Source of the DNA: Methylotenera oryzisoli
Lineage (GTDB): Bacteria > Pseudomonadota > Gammaproteobacteria > Burkholderiales > Methylophilaceae
NCBI GenBank assembly: GCA_945872425.1
Contig: CAMBZE010000001.1
Location: forward strand, 17,895-81,894
Length of the DNA stretch: 64,000 bases
Direction of reading: 5' to 3'
Below, piece by piece: positions 42,723-53,995 of this stretch; the stretch's first letter is position 1, and every line of letters begins with the position of its first letter. The notes under the pieces were generated by a model, which did no database searches, was not told the DNA's origin, and saw only the letters and a program-made list of their open reading frames with translations. A program made the translations under genes and the position numbers.

Positions 42723-43526
42723 TCATAAAAAACTTTGGCGCATGCGCTCAAATAAACACACCGCCGTTGCTGCACCCGCGTTCAACGATTCAACCGATCC
42801 CAGCGCAGTTTCTGCCATTGGAATGGTAATGCGTTTGGTCGCGGCTGCAATCGTTTCTTTGCGCAAACCGGCACCTTCATTACCCATCACAAAAGCGGTA
42901 GGGATTGATAAATCTTGCGCGTAAAGTGACTCGCCCTGCATGGTCGTTGCATAGCTATTGCCTTGAAAGTTTTGTAATTCAGCGATCAAATCGGCACGCT
43001 CCACAATCGGCAGCACAAACTGTGCGCCCTGCCCGCCACGCAAGGCCTTAGGTGACCATGCATCGGTGCAGCTTGTGCTCAGGTAGGCGACCTCCACCCC
43101 GGATGCAGCCGCTGTTCTTAACATACTGCCGAGATTGCCCGGGTCCTGTATGTCTTCCAGCATTAAAGCAAATGCCGAAGTTTGTGGAATGGGCAATTGC
43201 GGTATTTTTACCAACGCCAAAATGCCGCTTGCATTGGCAACCGGAGTCAGCTCAGCAAACATCAGTGTCGGCAACATCACCGTAGCAACATCCGCCAAGG
43301 CCTGGATTAAACCAGTGGCTTCTACGCTACTTTTACCTTCCGGAATAATAATTAACTCAATCCCCGCCACATCAGGCTGTCCAAAAACAGCCAGATAGGA
43401 CTCTATTAAATGCACGCCATCCAGCAAAGTTTTACCCTCACTACGCCGCTCACGCGCATTATCCGCCAACTTTTTGAGTTGCTTAAAAACGGGGTTGTCG
43501 CGTGAAATGATGTGCTTAAAAGACAT
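42723..43526 (-). CDS. TrmH/SpoU-family RNA 2'-O-methyltransferase
   Basis: LMLEDIQDPGNLGSMLRTAAASGVE, FVMGNEGAGLRKE, IPMAETALGSVESLNAGAATAVCLFE; start ATG 43526 preferred over ORF start 43721. Confidence 0.9.
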   Translation of the reverse strand: MSFKHIISRDNPVFKQLKKLADNARERRSEGKTLLDGVHLIESYLAVFGQPDVAGIELIIIPEGKSSVEATGLIQALADVATVMLPTLMFAELTPVANASGILALVKIPQLPIPQTSAFALMLEDIQDPGNLGSMLRTAAASGVEVAYLSTSCTDAWSPKALRGGQGAQFVLPIVERADLIAELQNFQGNSYATTMQGESLYAQDLSIPTAFVMGNEGAGLRKETIAAATKRITIPMAETALGSVESLNAGAATAVCLFERMRQSFL

Positions 43527-43593
43527 ATGGCTATTGGGTGTGTTAAAAAATGACAGTTTAACCTGTTTTACTTGATGCAGATATAATGCGCGT

Positions 43594-44313
43594 ATGGCTA
43601 AAAAACTCTCTATTGAACGTATCCTGCACAACCAAGGCTTTGGCTCACGCAAGTTTTGCCGCATACTGATTATCAACGAAGAAGTCACCGTGAATGGTGC
43701 ATGGTGCGATGACCCGGACACCCCGTTTGATACCGAAAATTTAAGTTATACCATTAAGGGTGAGGCGTGGGATTATCATGAAAAATCGTACCTGATGCTA
43801 CACAAACCCGCTAATTACGAATGCTCGCACAAAACCCAGCACCACCCTACCATTTATAGCCTGCTGCCTTTTCCGTTAGTTGAAAGAGGAGTTCAGTGCA
43901 TCGGTCGCCTAGATGAAGACACCACCGGGCTGATTTTGATTTCTGACGATGGGCAATTTATCCATCGCATGAGCTCACCCAAACACAAAGTACCCAAGGT
44001 GTATGAAGTGACCTGCAAACACCCCGTGGATGCACAACAAATCGCGCATATTTTGCAAGGTGTGCAGTTGGTGGATGAGCCCGCCCCTATCGCGGCATTA
44101 TCCTGCGAAAAGATCAGCGCTCATGTCATTCACATGACGCTCGCTGAAGGTAAGTATCACCAAGTAAAACGCATGGTCGCTGCAATTAGCAACCGGGTAG
44201 AAGGCTTGAAGCGCATTCAAATTGGCGAATTAAAGCTGCCTGCAGACTTAGCGGTTGGCCAATGGCGCTGGTTAAGCAAAGATGACTTGGCAAAGCTCGG
44301 TATAGCTCGATAA
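43594..44313 (+). CDS. RsuA/RluE-family pseudouridine synthase
   Basis: 239 aa; S4-like N-terminus, LMLHKPANYECS, CIGRLDEDTTGLILISDDG, KYHQVKRMVAAISNRVEGLKR. Confidence 0.92.
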   Translation: MAKKLSIERILHNQGFGSRKFCRILIINEEVTVNGAWCDDPDTPFDTENLSYTIKGEAWDYHEKSYLMLHKPANYECSHKTQHHPTIYSLLPFPLVERGVQCIGRLDEDTTGLILISDDGQFIHRMSSPKHKVPKVYEVTCKHPVDAQQIAHILQGVQLVDEPAPIAALSCEKISAHVIHMTLAEGKYHQVKRMVAAISNRVEGLKRIQIGELKLPADLAVGQWRWLSKDDLAKLGIAR

Positions 44314-44336
44314 ACCTATAAAAAGCAGTTAGCCAA

Positions 44337-44410
44337 GTAGGGTGGGCAGTGCGGTTCTGCCCACCACAATTGGAATCAATCGGTGGGAAAAAAAACATTG
44401 CCCACCCTAC
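44337..44410. repeat. Inverted-repeat element GTAGGGTGGGCA...TGCCCACCCTAC (copy 2, opposite orientation to 5565-5638)
   Basis: Near-identical to the reverse complement of copy 1; flanked by a 38-bp duplication of the preceding gene's 3' end. Confidence 0.85.
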
Positions 44411-44528
44411 GGGGCTGGTTAAGTAAAGATGACTTGGCAAAGCTCGGTATAGAATAAAAGAAGCGGCTATAGTCAGCGTATAATATGCGCTATTTTACAA
44501 TTCTGGTTTTAGTTAAGTGATATCACCC

Positions 44529-44969
44529 ATGCACATTACCACCCGCCTTGAGTTTGATGCCGGACACCGCATCCCCAATCATAAAAGTCAATGTAAAAAT
44601 TTACATGGGCATCGCTATGCAATGGAAATCACCCTGTCCGGCGATATCATCACGCAGGAGAATGCATCTGAAAACGGCATGGTGATGGACTTTTCAGATG
44701 TGAAAGCTATCGCTAAAAAAGCCGTGATTGATGTGTGGGATCATGCCTTTTTGGTCTATCAACATGACTCAGAAGTGTTGAATTTTCTGAATACGCTCCC
44801 CAACCATAAAACCGTCATATTCCCGACTGTCCCCACCGCAGAGAACATGGCGTCAGAAGCTTTTAAAATACTCAAAGCCAGATATCAGGATACGTTTGGC
44901 AACCATTTAAAATTGGAAAAAGTGCGTTTGTATGAAACGCCCAATAGCTGGGCGGATGCGCTAGGCTAA
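44529..44969 (+). CDS. queD: 6-carboxytetrahydropterin synthase QueD / 6-pyruvoyl-tetrahydropterin synthase family
   Basis: MHITTRLEFDAGHRIPNHKSQCKNLHGHRYAMEIT, VPTAENMASEAFKIL, VRLYETPNSWADA. Confidence 0.9.
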   Translation: MHITTRLEFDAGHRIPNHKSQCKNLHGHRYAMEITLSGDIITQENASENGMVMDFSDVKAIAKKAVIDVWDHAFLVYQHDSEVLNFLNTLPNHKTVIFPTVPTAENMASEAFKILKARYQDTFGNHLKLEKVRLYETPNSWADALG

Positions 44970-44972
44970 TAA

Positions 44973-45896
44973 TTAGTTAGCATCCAGCGCTTGCAGTTCA
45001 GCGATTAAAGCATTACGCCAATCTGGCAAACTCACCGAGAAATCTCGCGCCAGTTGAGTGCAATCCAAACATGAATTAGCCGGACGTGCCGCAGGCGTTG
45101 GATACTCTTGTGTGGTAATCGCCCGGATATTTGCCGGCGTTACTTTGAGGGGATGCCATCCGTGAGCCACTTGCAAGCGCGCGTACTCTTCCACGATTGC
45201 GATGGCAAAGCCATGCCATGAGGTTTTTCCGGCATTCACTAAATGATAAGTGCCACTTGCCTCTATGGGCAATCCGCCATTTAACCTGCTCAACACGCTC
45301 AAAATAGCCTCGGCAATACTCTTGCTGCTGGTGGGTGCACCAATTTGATCGGCCACAATCCGCAGCTCATCACGCTCGGCTGCCAGGCGTAAAATCGTTT
45401 TAAGAAAATTCCTGCCATAGGCGCCATACACCCAAGACGTACGAAAAATCAAATGCGGCAAGCCAACCACTCGAATTGCATCTTCACCCGCCAGTTTGCT
45501 TTTGCCATAAACACTTAATGGCTCGGTCTCATCTTCTTCAGTATAAGCGCCTGATTTCGCCCCCGAATAGACATAATCAGTAGAAAAATGAATCAGCCCG
45601 GCGCCGATTTTAGCCGCCTCTTCTGCCAGTACTTGCGGTGCTGTCGCATTGATTGCGTAAGCTAATTCATGCTCTGCTTCCGCCTTATCCACTGCGGTGT
45701 ACGCGGCCGGATTGATGATTAAATCAGGCTGCAACGTCCGCACCGCATCACGTATCTGATCATGATTAGTCAAATCGAGTTGCGCCCTATCCAGACCGAT
45801 CACAACTCCGGAAAATAAGGCCTCTTTTGAAAACGCCTGTTTTAGGGCGTGACCAACTTGCCCATTGATACCTGTCAGTAATATTTTTTTGTACAT
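44973..45896 (-). CDS. rfbD: dTDP-4-dehydrorhamnose reductase
   Basis: 307 aa; LLTGINGQVGHALKQAF, FSTDYVYSG, YGKSKLAGE. Confidence 0.95.
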   Translation of the reverse strand: MYKKILLTGINGQVGHALKQAFSKEALFSGVVIGLDRAQLDLTNHDQIRDAVRTLQPDLIINPAAYTAVDKAEAEHELAYAINATAPQVLAEEAAKIGAGLIHFSTDYVYSGAKSGAYTEEDETEPLSVYGKSKLAGEDAIRVVGLPHLIFRTSWVYGAYGRNFLKTILRLAAERDELRIVADQIGAPTSSKSIAEAILSVLSRLNGGLPIEASGTYHLVNAGKTSWHGFAIAIVEEYARLQVAHGWHPLKVTPANIRAITTQEYPTPAARPANSCLDCTQLARDFSVSLPDWRNALIAELQALDAN

Positions 45897-45917
45897 GAAA
45901 ATGGCGAGGCAATTAAA

Positions 45918-46472
45918 TTAACAAGCAGCCTCAAAAACATCTGCCTGTGATAAATCCAAACCCACTTTATCTTTGGCTGACAATATTGGTTCGGCTAATA
46001 ATGGCCACTCTATCCCTATAGTCGGGTCATCCCAACGCACACAGCGCTCATGTTGCGGTGCATAGTAGTCTGTGGTTTTGTACAAAAACTCGGTGTCGTT
46101 TTTCAGCACTAAAAATCCATGCGCAAACCCTGCTGGCACCCACATTTGGCGCTTATTCTCGGCAGACAGTATTGCACCCACCCATTGCCCAAAGGTAGCC
46201 GATTGCCGGCGCAAATCTACAACCACATCAAACACTTCCCCCGCCGTCACCCGCACTAGCTTGCCTTGCGGTTGCTGAATTTGGTAATGCAAACCACGCA
46301 ACACATTGGCGGCAGATTTTGAATGGTTATCTTGTACAAAACGTGCTTTTACCCCGGTTAACTTTTCAAAAGTTTGCTCATTAAAACTCTCAAAAAAGAA
46401 ACCTCGGTCATCACCAAATACTTTGGGTTCTAAAATCAGCACTTCCGGAATCGCGGTTGGAATTACCTGCAT
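45918..46472 (-). CDS. rfbC: dTDP-4-dehydrorhamnose 3,5-epimerase
   Basis: 184 aa; DDRGFFFESFNEQTFEKLTG, VLRGLHYQIQQPQGKLVRV. Confidence 0.97.
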   Translation of the reverse strand: MQVIPTAIPEVLILEPKVFGDDRGFFFESFNEQTFEKLTGVKARFVQDNHSKSAANVLRGLHYQIQQPQGKLVRVTAGEVFDVVVDLRRQSATFGQWVGAILSAENKRQMWVPAGFAHGFLVLKNDTEFLYKTTDYYAPQHERCVRWDDPTIGIEWPLLAEPILSAKDKVGLDLSQADVFEAAC

Positions 46473-47347
46473 TAAAACACCTGCTCACTCAATAGCATTT
46501 TTAGATATTGACCATAGCCATTTTTAATATATTTATTTGCCAGCTTATCCAAGGCTGCCGCATCAATAAATTGCATCCGATAGGAAATTTCTTCCGGGCA
46601 GGCTATTTTCAAGCCCTGACGTTTTTCTATGGTTTCAATAAATGCAGAGGCCTCCAATAACGACTCGTGCGTACCGGTATCCAGCCAAGCGATGCCACGC
46701 CCCATCACCTCTACTTGCAAATCACCGCTTTGCAGATACGCCCGATTGACATCGGTAATTTCAAGTTCGCCGCGTACTGATGGTTTGAGTTGTGCGGCAA
46801 TATCAATCACTCGATTGTCGTAAAAATATAAACCGGTGACCGCATATCTGGATTTAGGCGCTTCAGGTTTTTCTTCCAAACTGATGGCCTGACCTTGCGC
46901 ATTAAATTCAACCACCCCATAACGTTCAGGGTCGCGCACTGGATAAGCAAACACGGTCGCCCCCTTGGTGCGCCTGGCAGCGGCTTGCGTCTTGATTGCC
47001 AGCTCATTCCCATAAAATATATTGTCACCTAACACCAAGGCACAACTGTCATCGCCGATAAAGTCCTTACCAATGATAAAAGCTTGGGCAAGCCCATCCG
47101 GTGACGGCTGTACGGCATATTGAATCGAGATGCCCCACTGACTGCCATCGCCCAATAATTGCTGAAAACGGGGCGTGTCTTCAGGGGTAGAGATCAGCAA
47201 CACCTCGCGAATCCCCGCCAACATCAAGGTAGTCAGCGGATAATAAATCATCGGCTTGTCATAGACTGGCAGCAACTGCTTGGAGACCACCTGCGTGACC
47301 GGATAAAGTCGCGTACCTGAGCCACCCGCTAAAATAATGCCTTTCAT
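46472..47347 (-). CDS. rfbA: Glucose-1-phosphate thymidylyltransferase
   Basis: 291 aa; [46 protein letters not shown]. Confidence 0.98.
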   Translation of the reverse strand: MKGIILAGGSGTRLYPVTQVVSKQLLPVYDKPMIYYPLTTLMLAGIREVLLISTPEDTPRFQQLLGDGSQWGISIQYAVQPSPDGLAQAFIIGKDFIGDDSCALVLGDNIFYGNELAIKTQAAARRTKGATVFAYPVRDPERYGVVEFNAQGQAISLEEKPEAPKSRYAVTGLYFYDNRVIDIAAQLKPSVRGELEITDVNRAYLQSGDLQVEVMGRGIAWLDTGTHESLLEASAFIETIEKRQGLKIACPEEISYRMQFIDAAALDKLANKYIKNGYGQYLKMLLSEQVF

Positions 47348-48429
47348 GCCATTTCCTCGCCACGCTCTGTGTAGTGTTTTGAAACCCAGTGACGGTAATC
47401 GCCACTGGCAACGTTGTTAACCCAGCCCTGATGTTCTAAATACCAGTTTACGGTTTTCTCTATGCCTGACTCAAAGGTTTCCTGCGGTTTCCAGCCTAAA
47501 TCACGCGCTATTTTGCTGGCATCAATGGCATAACGTTGATCATGCCCCAGTCGATCTTGCACAAAGGCAATTTGATCGGCATACGATTTACCATCCGCAC
47601 GCGGTTTTTTGCTATCCAGCATCCGGCACAGTGTTCTTACCACGTCAATATTCGGCTTTTCATTCCAGCCGCCCACGTTGTACACCTCACCCACCTTGCC
47701 TGCCTCCAAAACACGGCGTATCGCCGCACAATGATCTTCCACAAACAGCCAATCTCGCACTTGCAGCCCATTGCCGTAAATAGGCAACGGTTTTCCTGCT
47801 AATGCGTTATGAATAACCAACGGTATCAACTTTTCCGGAAAGTGATAGGGTCCGTAATTATTCGAGCAGTTTGTCGTCAGTGTTGGCAAGCCGTAAGTAT
47901 GATGATAAGCACGTACCAAATGGTCTGAAGCCGCCTTGGAAGCTGAATAGGGACTATTGGGCGCATAAGCGGTTGTTTCAGTAAATGCGGCATCGTTTTT
48001 ACCGAGCGAGCCATAGACTTCATCGGTGGAAACGTGCAAAAAACGAAAAGCTTGCTGATTCTCCGCACTCAAATTACCCCAGTATGCACGTACGGCTTCC
48101 AATAAATGAAAGGTGCCGACCACATTGGTTTGAATGAAATCTTCGGGGCCATGAATGGAGCGATCCACGTGGCTTTCTGCCGCAAAGTTCACCACGGCAT
48201 AGGGTTGGTGCTCTGCTAAAAGTTGGGCAACTAAAGCTTGATCGCTAATATCACCCTGCACAAATATATGATGCGGATTGTGCTCGAGTGTCGTCAAATT
48301 TTCCAAATTCCCCGCGTAGGTCAATTTGTCCAGATTAACCACGGTCCCCAAGCTTTGATTGAGCCAGGTCAATACAAAATTAGCACCGATAAAACCGGCA
48401 CCGCCGGTGACAACAATTGTTTTATTCAC
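47344..48429 (-). CDS. rfbB: dTDP-glucose 4,6-dehydratase
   Basis: [33 protein letters not shown] start at 48429 preceded by AAGGGTC preferred over ATG 48465, which overlaps dnaQ. Confidence 0.96.
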   Translation of the reverse strand: MNKTIVVTGGAGFIGANFVLTWLNQSLGTVVNLDKLTYAGNLENLTTLEHNPHHIFVQGDISDQALVAQLLAEHQPYAVVNFAAESHVDRSIHGPEDFIQTNVVGTFHLLEAVRAYWGNLSAENQQAFRFLHVSTDEVYGSLGKNDAAFTETTAYAPNSPYSASKAASDHLVRAYHHTYGLPTLTTNCSNNYGPYHFPEKLIPLVIHNALAGKPLPIYGNGLQVRDWLFVEDHCAAIRRVLEAGKVGEVYNVGGWNEKPNIDVVRTLCRMLDSKKPRADGKSYADQIAFVQDRLGHDQRYAIDASKIARDLGWKPQETFESGIEKTVNWYLEHQGWVNNVASGDYRHWVSKHYTERGEEMA

Positions 48430-48439
48430 GACTGACCCT

Positions 48440-49135
48440 TTAATGTTCCAGCGTATTCCATACACAGTTTCCTGATTTGGCGAGCGATGCTAGGTAATCT
48501 TCATGTGCAGAAATCTCTGCTGAATTGGCAAGTTTAACTAACAATGGCGCATTGCTACGCGGCTTATCCTCAAGATTATTCTGATCCGGCTTATCCAATT
48601 CCATCATCAGGCTATTCTGACCGCGCGTCATGGCCATATACACATCAGCCAATAACTCAGCGTCTAACAATGCACCATGCAGGGTACGTTTTGAGTTGTC
48701 AATACCGAAATTCCGACACAAGGCATCCAGATTATTACGCTGACCAGGACGCATTTCTTTTGCCATTTTCAGGGTGTCTGTAATTTTCGCTGTAATCGCT
48801 TCTATGGATTGCAAGCCAATTAAGCCAAGCTCACTATTCAAAAAACCCACATCAAAAGGCGCGTTATGCATAATAAGCTCTGCATCTGCGATAAAAGCAA
48901 TGAGCTCATTGGCAATCTCCGCAAAACGTGGCTTGTCTTGCAAAAACTCCAGCGAAATTCCATGCACCTCTTGCGCACCCGGATCAATCTCACGATCAGG
49001 TTGCAGATAATAGTGAAAATGATGCTTGGTTAAACGGCGATTCACCACCTCAACCGCCGCAATTTCAATCACGCGGTGCCCCTGAGCCGTATCTAGACCC
49101 GTAGTTTCCGTATCTAAAAATATTTGCCTCATCAC
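48440..49135 (-). CDS. dnaQ: DNA polymerase III subunit epsilon
   Basis: 231 aa; [32 protein letters not shown]. Confidence 0.97.
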   Translation of the reverse strand: MMRQIFLDTETTGLDTAQGHRVIEIAAVEVVNRRLTKHHFHYYLQPDREIDPGAQEVHGISLEFLQDKPRFAEIANELIAFIADAELIMHNAPFDVGFLNSELGLIGLQSIEAITAKITDTLKMAKEMRPGQRNNLDALCRNFGIDNSKRTLHGALLDAELLADVYMAMTRGQNSLMMELDKPDQNNLEDKPRSNAPLLVKLANSAEISAHEDYLASLAKSGNCVWNTLEH

Positions 49136-49605
49136 TCGCGCCCCTGTTGCAAAATTTGCTCTACGCCTTTATTTGCAAGTCTGTCCGCACGCTCGTTACC
49201 TACATTACCCGCATGGCCTTTTACCCACACCCACTCTACCGTATGCTGCTGTGCCAACACATCCAAAACCCGCCATAAATCATCATTTTTCACCGGCTTT
49301 TTATCTGCGGTACGCCAGTTACGGGCTTTCCAGCCAATAATCCACTCAGAAATGCCTTTTTGCACATAAACAGAATCGGTGAACACTTTGGCATGGCATG
49401 AACGTTTTAACGCCTCCAAAGCACGAATCACCGCGGTCAATTCCATACGGTTATTGGTGGTGAGCAAATCCCCGCCAAATAATTCTTTTTCATGACCATC
49501 ATAACTTATCCATGCGCCCCAGCCGCCCGGGCCTGGATTGCCCTTGCAGGCGCCATCCGCGTAAATCTCAACCAGCTGATAGTTAATTAAATTGCTGTTC
49601 GTCAT
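49132..49605 (-). CDS. rnhA: Ribonuclease HI
   Basis: 157 aa; [38 protein letters not shown]; 4-bp overlap with dnaQ. Confidence 0.97.
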   Translation of the reverse strand: MTNSNLINYQLVEIYADGACKGNPGPGGWGAWISYDGHEKELFGGDLLTTNNRMELTAVIRALEALKRSCHAKVFTDSVYVQKGISEWIIGWKARNWRTADKKPVKNDDLWRVLDVLAQQHTVEWVWVKGHAGNVGNERADRLANKGVEQILQQGRE

Positions 49606-49742
49606 TGATAAAACTTTGCATCATTATTGTTGTAAGTCAGATTATAGAACAACCGCCACTCCAAAATACTCGGCATATCTAAATATCTGACGCACTAAAC
49701 ACTAACTAAATTTATGCATTTATAAAAAATCCATAGCTGTTT

Positions 49743-49775
49743 CAAAAAAAATGCACCCATAGAGGTGCATTTTTA
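49743..49775 (-). terminator. Rho-independent terminator (possibly bidirectional) downstream of argG
   Basis: aaaaaaaATGCACCcatagAGGTGCATttttt hairpin with A/T tracts on both sides. Confidence 0.8.
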
Positions 49776-49798
49776 GGTAAATTCATTGAATAATACCG

Positions 49799-51019
49799 CT
49801 ATTTTTTATTTCTCAGATTCGCCGCGATACGCATTCTCAAAGCGTTAAGCTTAATAAAACCACCGGCATCTTTTTGATCGTACGCACCTTTGTCATCTTC
49901 AAAGGTAGCAATGGTGGGATCAAATAGTGAATTTGTTTTGCTATCGCGCCCGGTTACAATCACGTTGCCTTTGTAGAGTTTCACCCGCACCCAGCCATTC
50001 ACCGCAGTTTGCGTATGGTCTATCAGTGTCTGCAATGCCATGCGTTCTGGGCTCCACCAGTAACCGTTGTAGATCATACTGGCGTAGCGTGGCATCAAGT
50101 CATCTTTCAAGTGCGCCACTTCACGGTCCAAGGTAATAGATTCAATCGCACGGTGCGCTTTAAGCATAATCGTACCGCCCGGGGTTTCATAACAGCCACG
50201 GGATTTCATTCCTACATAGCGGTTCTCAACCAGATCCAACCGACCGATACCATGTTTGCCGCCAATTTTATTCAAGTGCGCTAATAGCTCATGCGGTTTC
50301 ATGGCTTCGCCATTCAAGCTCACCGGATCACCATTCACGTACTCAATGTCCAGATATTCAGCAGCATCAGGCGCCTTTTCTGGGCTGACGCTCCAACGCC
50401 ACATTGATTCTTCAGCCTCTGCCGCCGGGTTTTCCAGGTGACGGCCTTCGTATGAGATATGCAACAAGTTGGCATCCATACTGTATGGACTGCCACCTTG
50501 CTTATGCTTCATATCCACAGGGATACCATGTTGCTCAGCATAGGTCATGAGTTTTTCACGGCTTAATAAATCCCACTCGCGCCATGGAGCGATAATTTGA
50601 ATATTCGGGTTTAACGCATAAGCACCCAACTCAAAACGCACCTGATCATTACCTTTACCCGTTGCACCGTGCGAAATTGCATCTGCGTTAGTTTCAGCAG
50701 CAATTTCAATTAAACGTTTTGCAATCAAAGGACGGGCGATTGAAGTGCCCAGCAAGTATTCACCTTCATACACGGTATTGGCGCGAAACATCGGGAACAC
50801 AAAATCGCGCACGAATTCTTCACGCACGTCATCGATGTAAATTTCTTTCACCCCTGCAGCTTTGGCCTTGGCACGCGCAGGCTCCAACTCCTCCCCTTGC
50901 CCCAAGTCGGCAGTAAAAGTTACAACCTCACACTTATATTCGTCTTGCAGCCATTTCAGAATTACCGAGGTATCTAAACCGCCTGAATAGGCTAAAACTA
51001 CTTTGTTAACTTTACTCAT
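49799..51019 (-). CDS. argG: Argininosuccinate synthase
   Basis: 406 aa; [39 protein letters not shown]. Confidence 0.98.
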   Translation of the reverse strand: MSKVNKVVLAYSGGLDTSVILKWLQDEYKCEVVTFTADLGQGEELEPARAKAKAAGVKEIYIDDVREEFVRDFVFPMFRANTVYEGEYLLGTSIARPLIAKRLIEIAAETNADAISHGATGKGNDQVRFELGAYALNPNIQIIAPWREWDLLSREKLMTYAEQHGIPVDMKHKQGGSPYSMDANLLHISYEGRHLENPAAEAEESMWRWSVSPEKAPDAAEYLDIEYVNGDPVSLNGEAMKPHELLAHLNKIGGKHGIGRLDLVENRYVGMKSRGCYETPGGTIMLKAHRAIESITLDREVAHLKDDLMPRYASMIYNGYWWSPERMALQTLIDHTQTAVNGWVRVKLYKGNVIVTGRDSKTNSLFDPTIATFEDDKGAYDQKDAGGFIKLNALRMRIAANLRNKK

Positions 51020-51060
51020 AATTTCCTTTTTTCATGCCATGAATGGCTTTAAAATCTAAA

Positions 51061-51205
51061 GACTTTTTGCCACGGAGGACACAGAGAGCGCAGAGAAAAA
51101 AGCTTAAAAACCTGATTGGATAAGCACCAGCTAAAGAATTGATGCAGTTGGATTTTGGTTTTCTCTGTGAACTCTGTGGCTATTTTTTTAAGTACTCTGT
51201 GGCTA
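51061..51205. repeat. Inverted-repeat element, copy E3 (GCCACGGAGGACACAGAG ... CTCTGTGAACTCTGTGGC)
   Basis: gccacggaggacacagagagcgcagagaaaa ... ttttctctgtgaactctgtggctattttttt, plus an extra ctctgtggcta half unit; between argG and argF. Confidence 0.7.
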
Positions 51206-51209
51206 AAAA

Positions 51210-52124
51210 TCAAACCTTACCGAGCAGCAAGTATTCCATCAGTGCTTTTTGTGTGTGCAAACGGTTCTCAGCTTCATCCCAAACGACACTTTGCACACCA
51301 TCAATCACCCCGGCTTCAACTTCTTCACCACGATGCGCTGGCAAGCAATGCATAAACAGCGCATCCTTCGCCGCAACACGCATCATGTCGCTATCTACTT
51401 GCCAATCGGCAAAGTCACGTAAGCGCTCTTCATTTTCCGCCTCAAAGCCCATGCTGGTCCACACATCCGTAGTGACCAAGTCCGCGCCCTTTGCCGCATC
51501 CATCGGGTCTGCAAACACTTCAAAGTGATTATTGCCATATAAATTGGCACGTTCCGGCTCAACTTCATAACCTGGCGGTGTTGATACATGCACGTTAAAA
51601 TCCAGTACTTCTGCGGCTTGCAGCCAGGTGTTGCATACATTATTGCTGTCACCAATCCACGCCACCGTTTTACCTTTGATTGAGCCGCGATGCTCAATAA
51701 ATGTAAAAATATCCGCCATAATCTGGCATGGGTGATACTCATTGGTCAAGCCGTTGATGACGGGTACACGTGAATTCGCCGCAAAACGCTCGATAATCTC
51801 TTGCTCAAAGGTGCGAATCATCACAATATCGCTCATGCGTGAAATCACTTGTGCGGCATCCTCAACAGGTTCTCCGCGACCCAACTGTGAATCGCGTGTA
51901 TTCAGATAAATGGCTGAACCACCTAATTGCTGCATGCCGGCTTCAAACGAAAGTCGGGTGCGCGTACTCGCTTTTTCAAAAATCATGACCAAAGTGCGGT
52001 CTTGCAGCGGCCAATATTGCTGATATGACTTAAATTGATTTTTAATCCAGCGCGCACGTTCAAATACATGCTCCAACTCGTCACGATTTAAATCATTGAA
52101 TTGTAAAAAATGTTTTATTGCCAT
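51210..52124 (-). CDS. argF: Ornithine carbamoyltransferase
   Basis: 304 aa; FEKASTRTRLSFEAGMQQLGG, FMHCLPAHRGEEV. Confidence 0.97.
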   Translation of the reverse strand: MAIKHFLQFNDLNRDELEHVFERARWIKNQFKSYQQYWPLQDRTLVMIFEKASTRTRLSFEAGMQQLGGSAIYLNTRDSQLGRGEPVEDAAQVISRMSDIVMIRTFEQEIIERFAANSRVPVINGLTNEYHPCQIMADIFTFIEHRGSIKGKTVAWIGDSNNVCNTWLQAAEVLDFNVHVSTPPGYEVEPERANLYGNNHFEVFADPMDAAKGADLVTTDVWTSMGFEAENEERLRDFADWQVDSDMMRVAAKDALFMHCLPAHRGEEVEAGVIDGVQSVVWDEAENRLHTQKALMEYLLLGKV

Positions 52125-52196
52125 AATGGTTTGGTAGCGCGGTCTTTATTGAAACCGTCTACGTTGCTAAATTAACTCGTTGTAAAATTATTTTAA

Positions 52197-53375
52197 TTAC
52201 GCTAAAAATGCTTTAATCAAAGCAGACAAACGCTGTACCAACTCTTTTGCCTCAGCTTCATTCATAATCAATGGCGGTAGCAAACGCACCACTTTATCGG
52301 CAGTCACGTTAATCAGTAATTTAGCCTCTAACGCCATTTTCACTAAATCAGCGCATGGCCGATCTAACTCAATACCAATCATTAAACCGGCATTGCGCAC
52401 CACAACTACGCCTTCGGTATGTTTAAATTCCGCATTAAAACCTTCACGGATTAAATGACCGATTTTTTCAGCGTTAGCGCACAAACCTTCTTCTTCAATA
52501 ATATTAAGTGTTGCCAACCCGGCCGCAGTCGCCAATGGGTTTCCACCAAAAGTGGAACCGTGCTTGCCATAGGTAAACACCTCTGCGGCTTTTCCACTAG
52601 CAACACAAGCACCGATTGGCACGCCAGAACCCAGCCCTTTGGCAAGACTCATTACATCTGGCTTAATCTTTGTGTGCTGAAAATCAAACCAGGTACCGGT
52701 ACGACCAATCCCCGTCTGCACTTCATCCAGCATCAATAACCAGCCATGCGTATCACAAATTTGACGCAACGCCTCAAGGTAGGCGCCGACTTCCTTGGGG
52801 ATGTTAATACCACTCTCGCCTTGCACCGGCTCAACTAACACAGCCACCACATTCTGGTGATGCAAAGCCACCTGCTTAACCGCTTCAACATCATCATAAG
52901 GTACACGGATAAAACCACTCACCAAGGGCTCAAAGCCGGCCTGCACCTTACGGTTTCCGGTAGCAGATAATGTTGCCAAAGTACGTCCATGAAATGATTG
53001 TTCCATCACAATGATTTCAGGTGTAACTATGCCTTTATTGTGTCCATAAAGCCGTGCCAACTTAATTGCAGCCTCATTGGCCTCGCAGCCGGAGTTGCAG
53101 AAAAACACCTTGTCCATGCCTGAAATTTCACACAGCTTATCTGCTAATGCTTCTTGCTCAGCAATCTGATAAATATTGGATACATGAATCAACTTGGCCG
53201 CTTGTCTGGAAATCGCATCGACCAATTTAGGATGCGCATGACCCAGACCATTCACCGCCACGCCTGCGAGCGCATCTAAATATTTTTCGCCTTGATCATC
53301 CCACAGCCAAACGCCTTCGCCCCTAACAAAGGTCACCGGCTGTCGCATATAGGTATTCATTAAATGATTTGTCAT
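52197..53375 (-). CDS. argD: Acetylornithine transaminase (class III aminotransferase)
   Basis: 392 aa; FCNSGCEANEAAIKLAR, LMLDEVQTGIGRTG, KHGSTFGGNPLA. Confidence 0.94.
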   Translation of the reverse strand: MTNHLMNTYMRQPVTFVRGEGVWLWDDQGEKYLDALAGVAVNGLGHAHPKLVDAISRQAAKLIHVSNIYQIAEQEALADKLCEISGMDKVFFCNSGCEANEAAIKLARLYGHNKGIVTPEIIVMEQSFHGRTLATLSATGNRKVQAGFEPLVSGFIRVPYDDVEAVKQVALHHQNVVAVLVEPVQGESGINIPKEVGAYLEALRQICDTHGWLLMLDEVQTGIGRTGTWFDFQHTKIKPDVMSLAKGLGSGVPIGACVASGKAAEVFTYGKHGSTFGGNPLATAAGLATLNIIEEEGLCANAEKIGHLIREGFNAEFKHTEGVVVVRNAGLMIGIELDRPCADLVKMALEAKLLINVTADKVVRLLPPLIMNEAEAKELVQRLSALIKAFLA

Positions 53376-53440
53376 TGATCACTTTATAACTAAATTATTG
53401 TTAATTATGTTTATTTCAACATTTTCTATTTATGTAAAAA

Positions 53441-53468
53441 CAAACGGCGACTAATGCCGCCGTTTAAT
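53441..53468 (-). terminator. Rho-independent terminator downstream of PuuD-like gene
   Basis: Minus strand AAACGGCGgcattagtCGCCGTTTGTTTTT. Confidence 0.75.
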
Positions 53469-53501
53469 GCATTAACATAAAACCTGCCTAAAATCCGACA
53501 A

Positions 53502-53993
53502 TTAAAGGCCGATGATTGCCCGGTGTGACAACCCGTTTGCCATGAAAAATAACATTGGTATTGAAAGCATCATATTGGTACGAGATGCCAACATTGCTAC
53601 GCGACGCGCCTTTGCTTTTACCTCATCACTCGCAGGCACCATACCCAATATTTTTTGTTGATTTGGCCAAATAAAAAACCAAACATTAAACAGCATGATG
53701 GTACCCAACCACGCGCCAATGCCGATTGCAGCATAACCATTACGCAATGTAAATGCATCAACAAAACCACTGCCAAGCAACCATGCGCCTGCTAGCCATG
53801 TAGCAACCGCAGACCAACGAAACCATAACAATGCGCGTGGCGCTACATGTTTAGTAATACCTACTGCCGTACCATCAGTCGCAGCATCTTTCAATGCCGG
53901 CATTTGTACAAGATTAAAATAGTAAAGCAGACCTACCCATGCGATGCCTGCAACAATGTGAGCCCAACGTGCAATTCCTGGTAGAAATTCCAT
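53502..53993 (-). CDS. Urate hydroxylase PuuD-like integral membrane protein
   Basis: 163 aa; RWAHIVAGIAWVGLLYYFNLVQMPALK, several TM helices, conserved-looking His residues. Confidence 0.65.
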   Translation of the reverse strand: MEFLPGIARWAHIVAGIAWVGLLYYFNLVQMPALKDAATDGTAVGITKHVAPRALLWFRWSAVATWLAGAWLLGSGFVDAFTLRNGYAAIGIGAWLGTIMLFNVWFFIWPNQQKILGMVPASDEVKAKARRVAMLASRTNMMLSIPMLFFMANGLSHRAIIGL

Positions 53994-53995
53994 GG

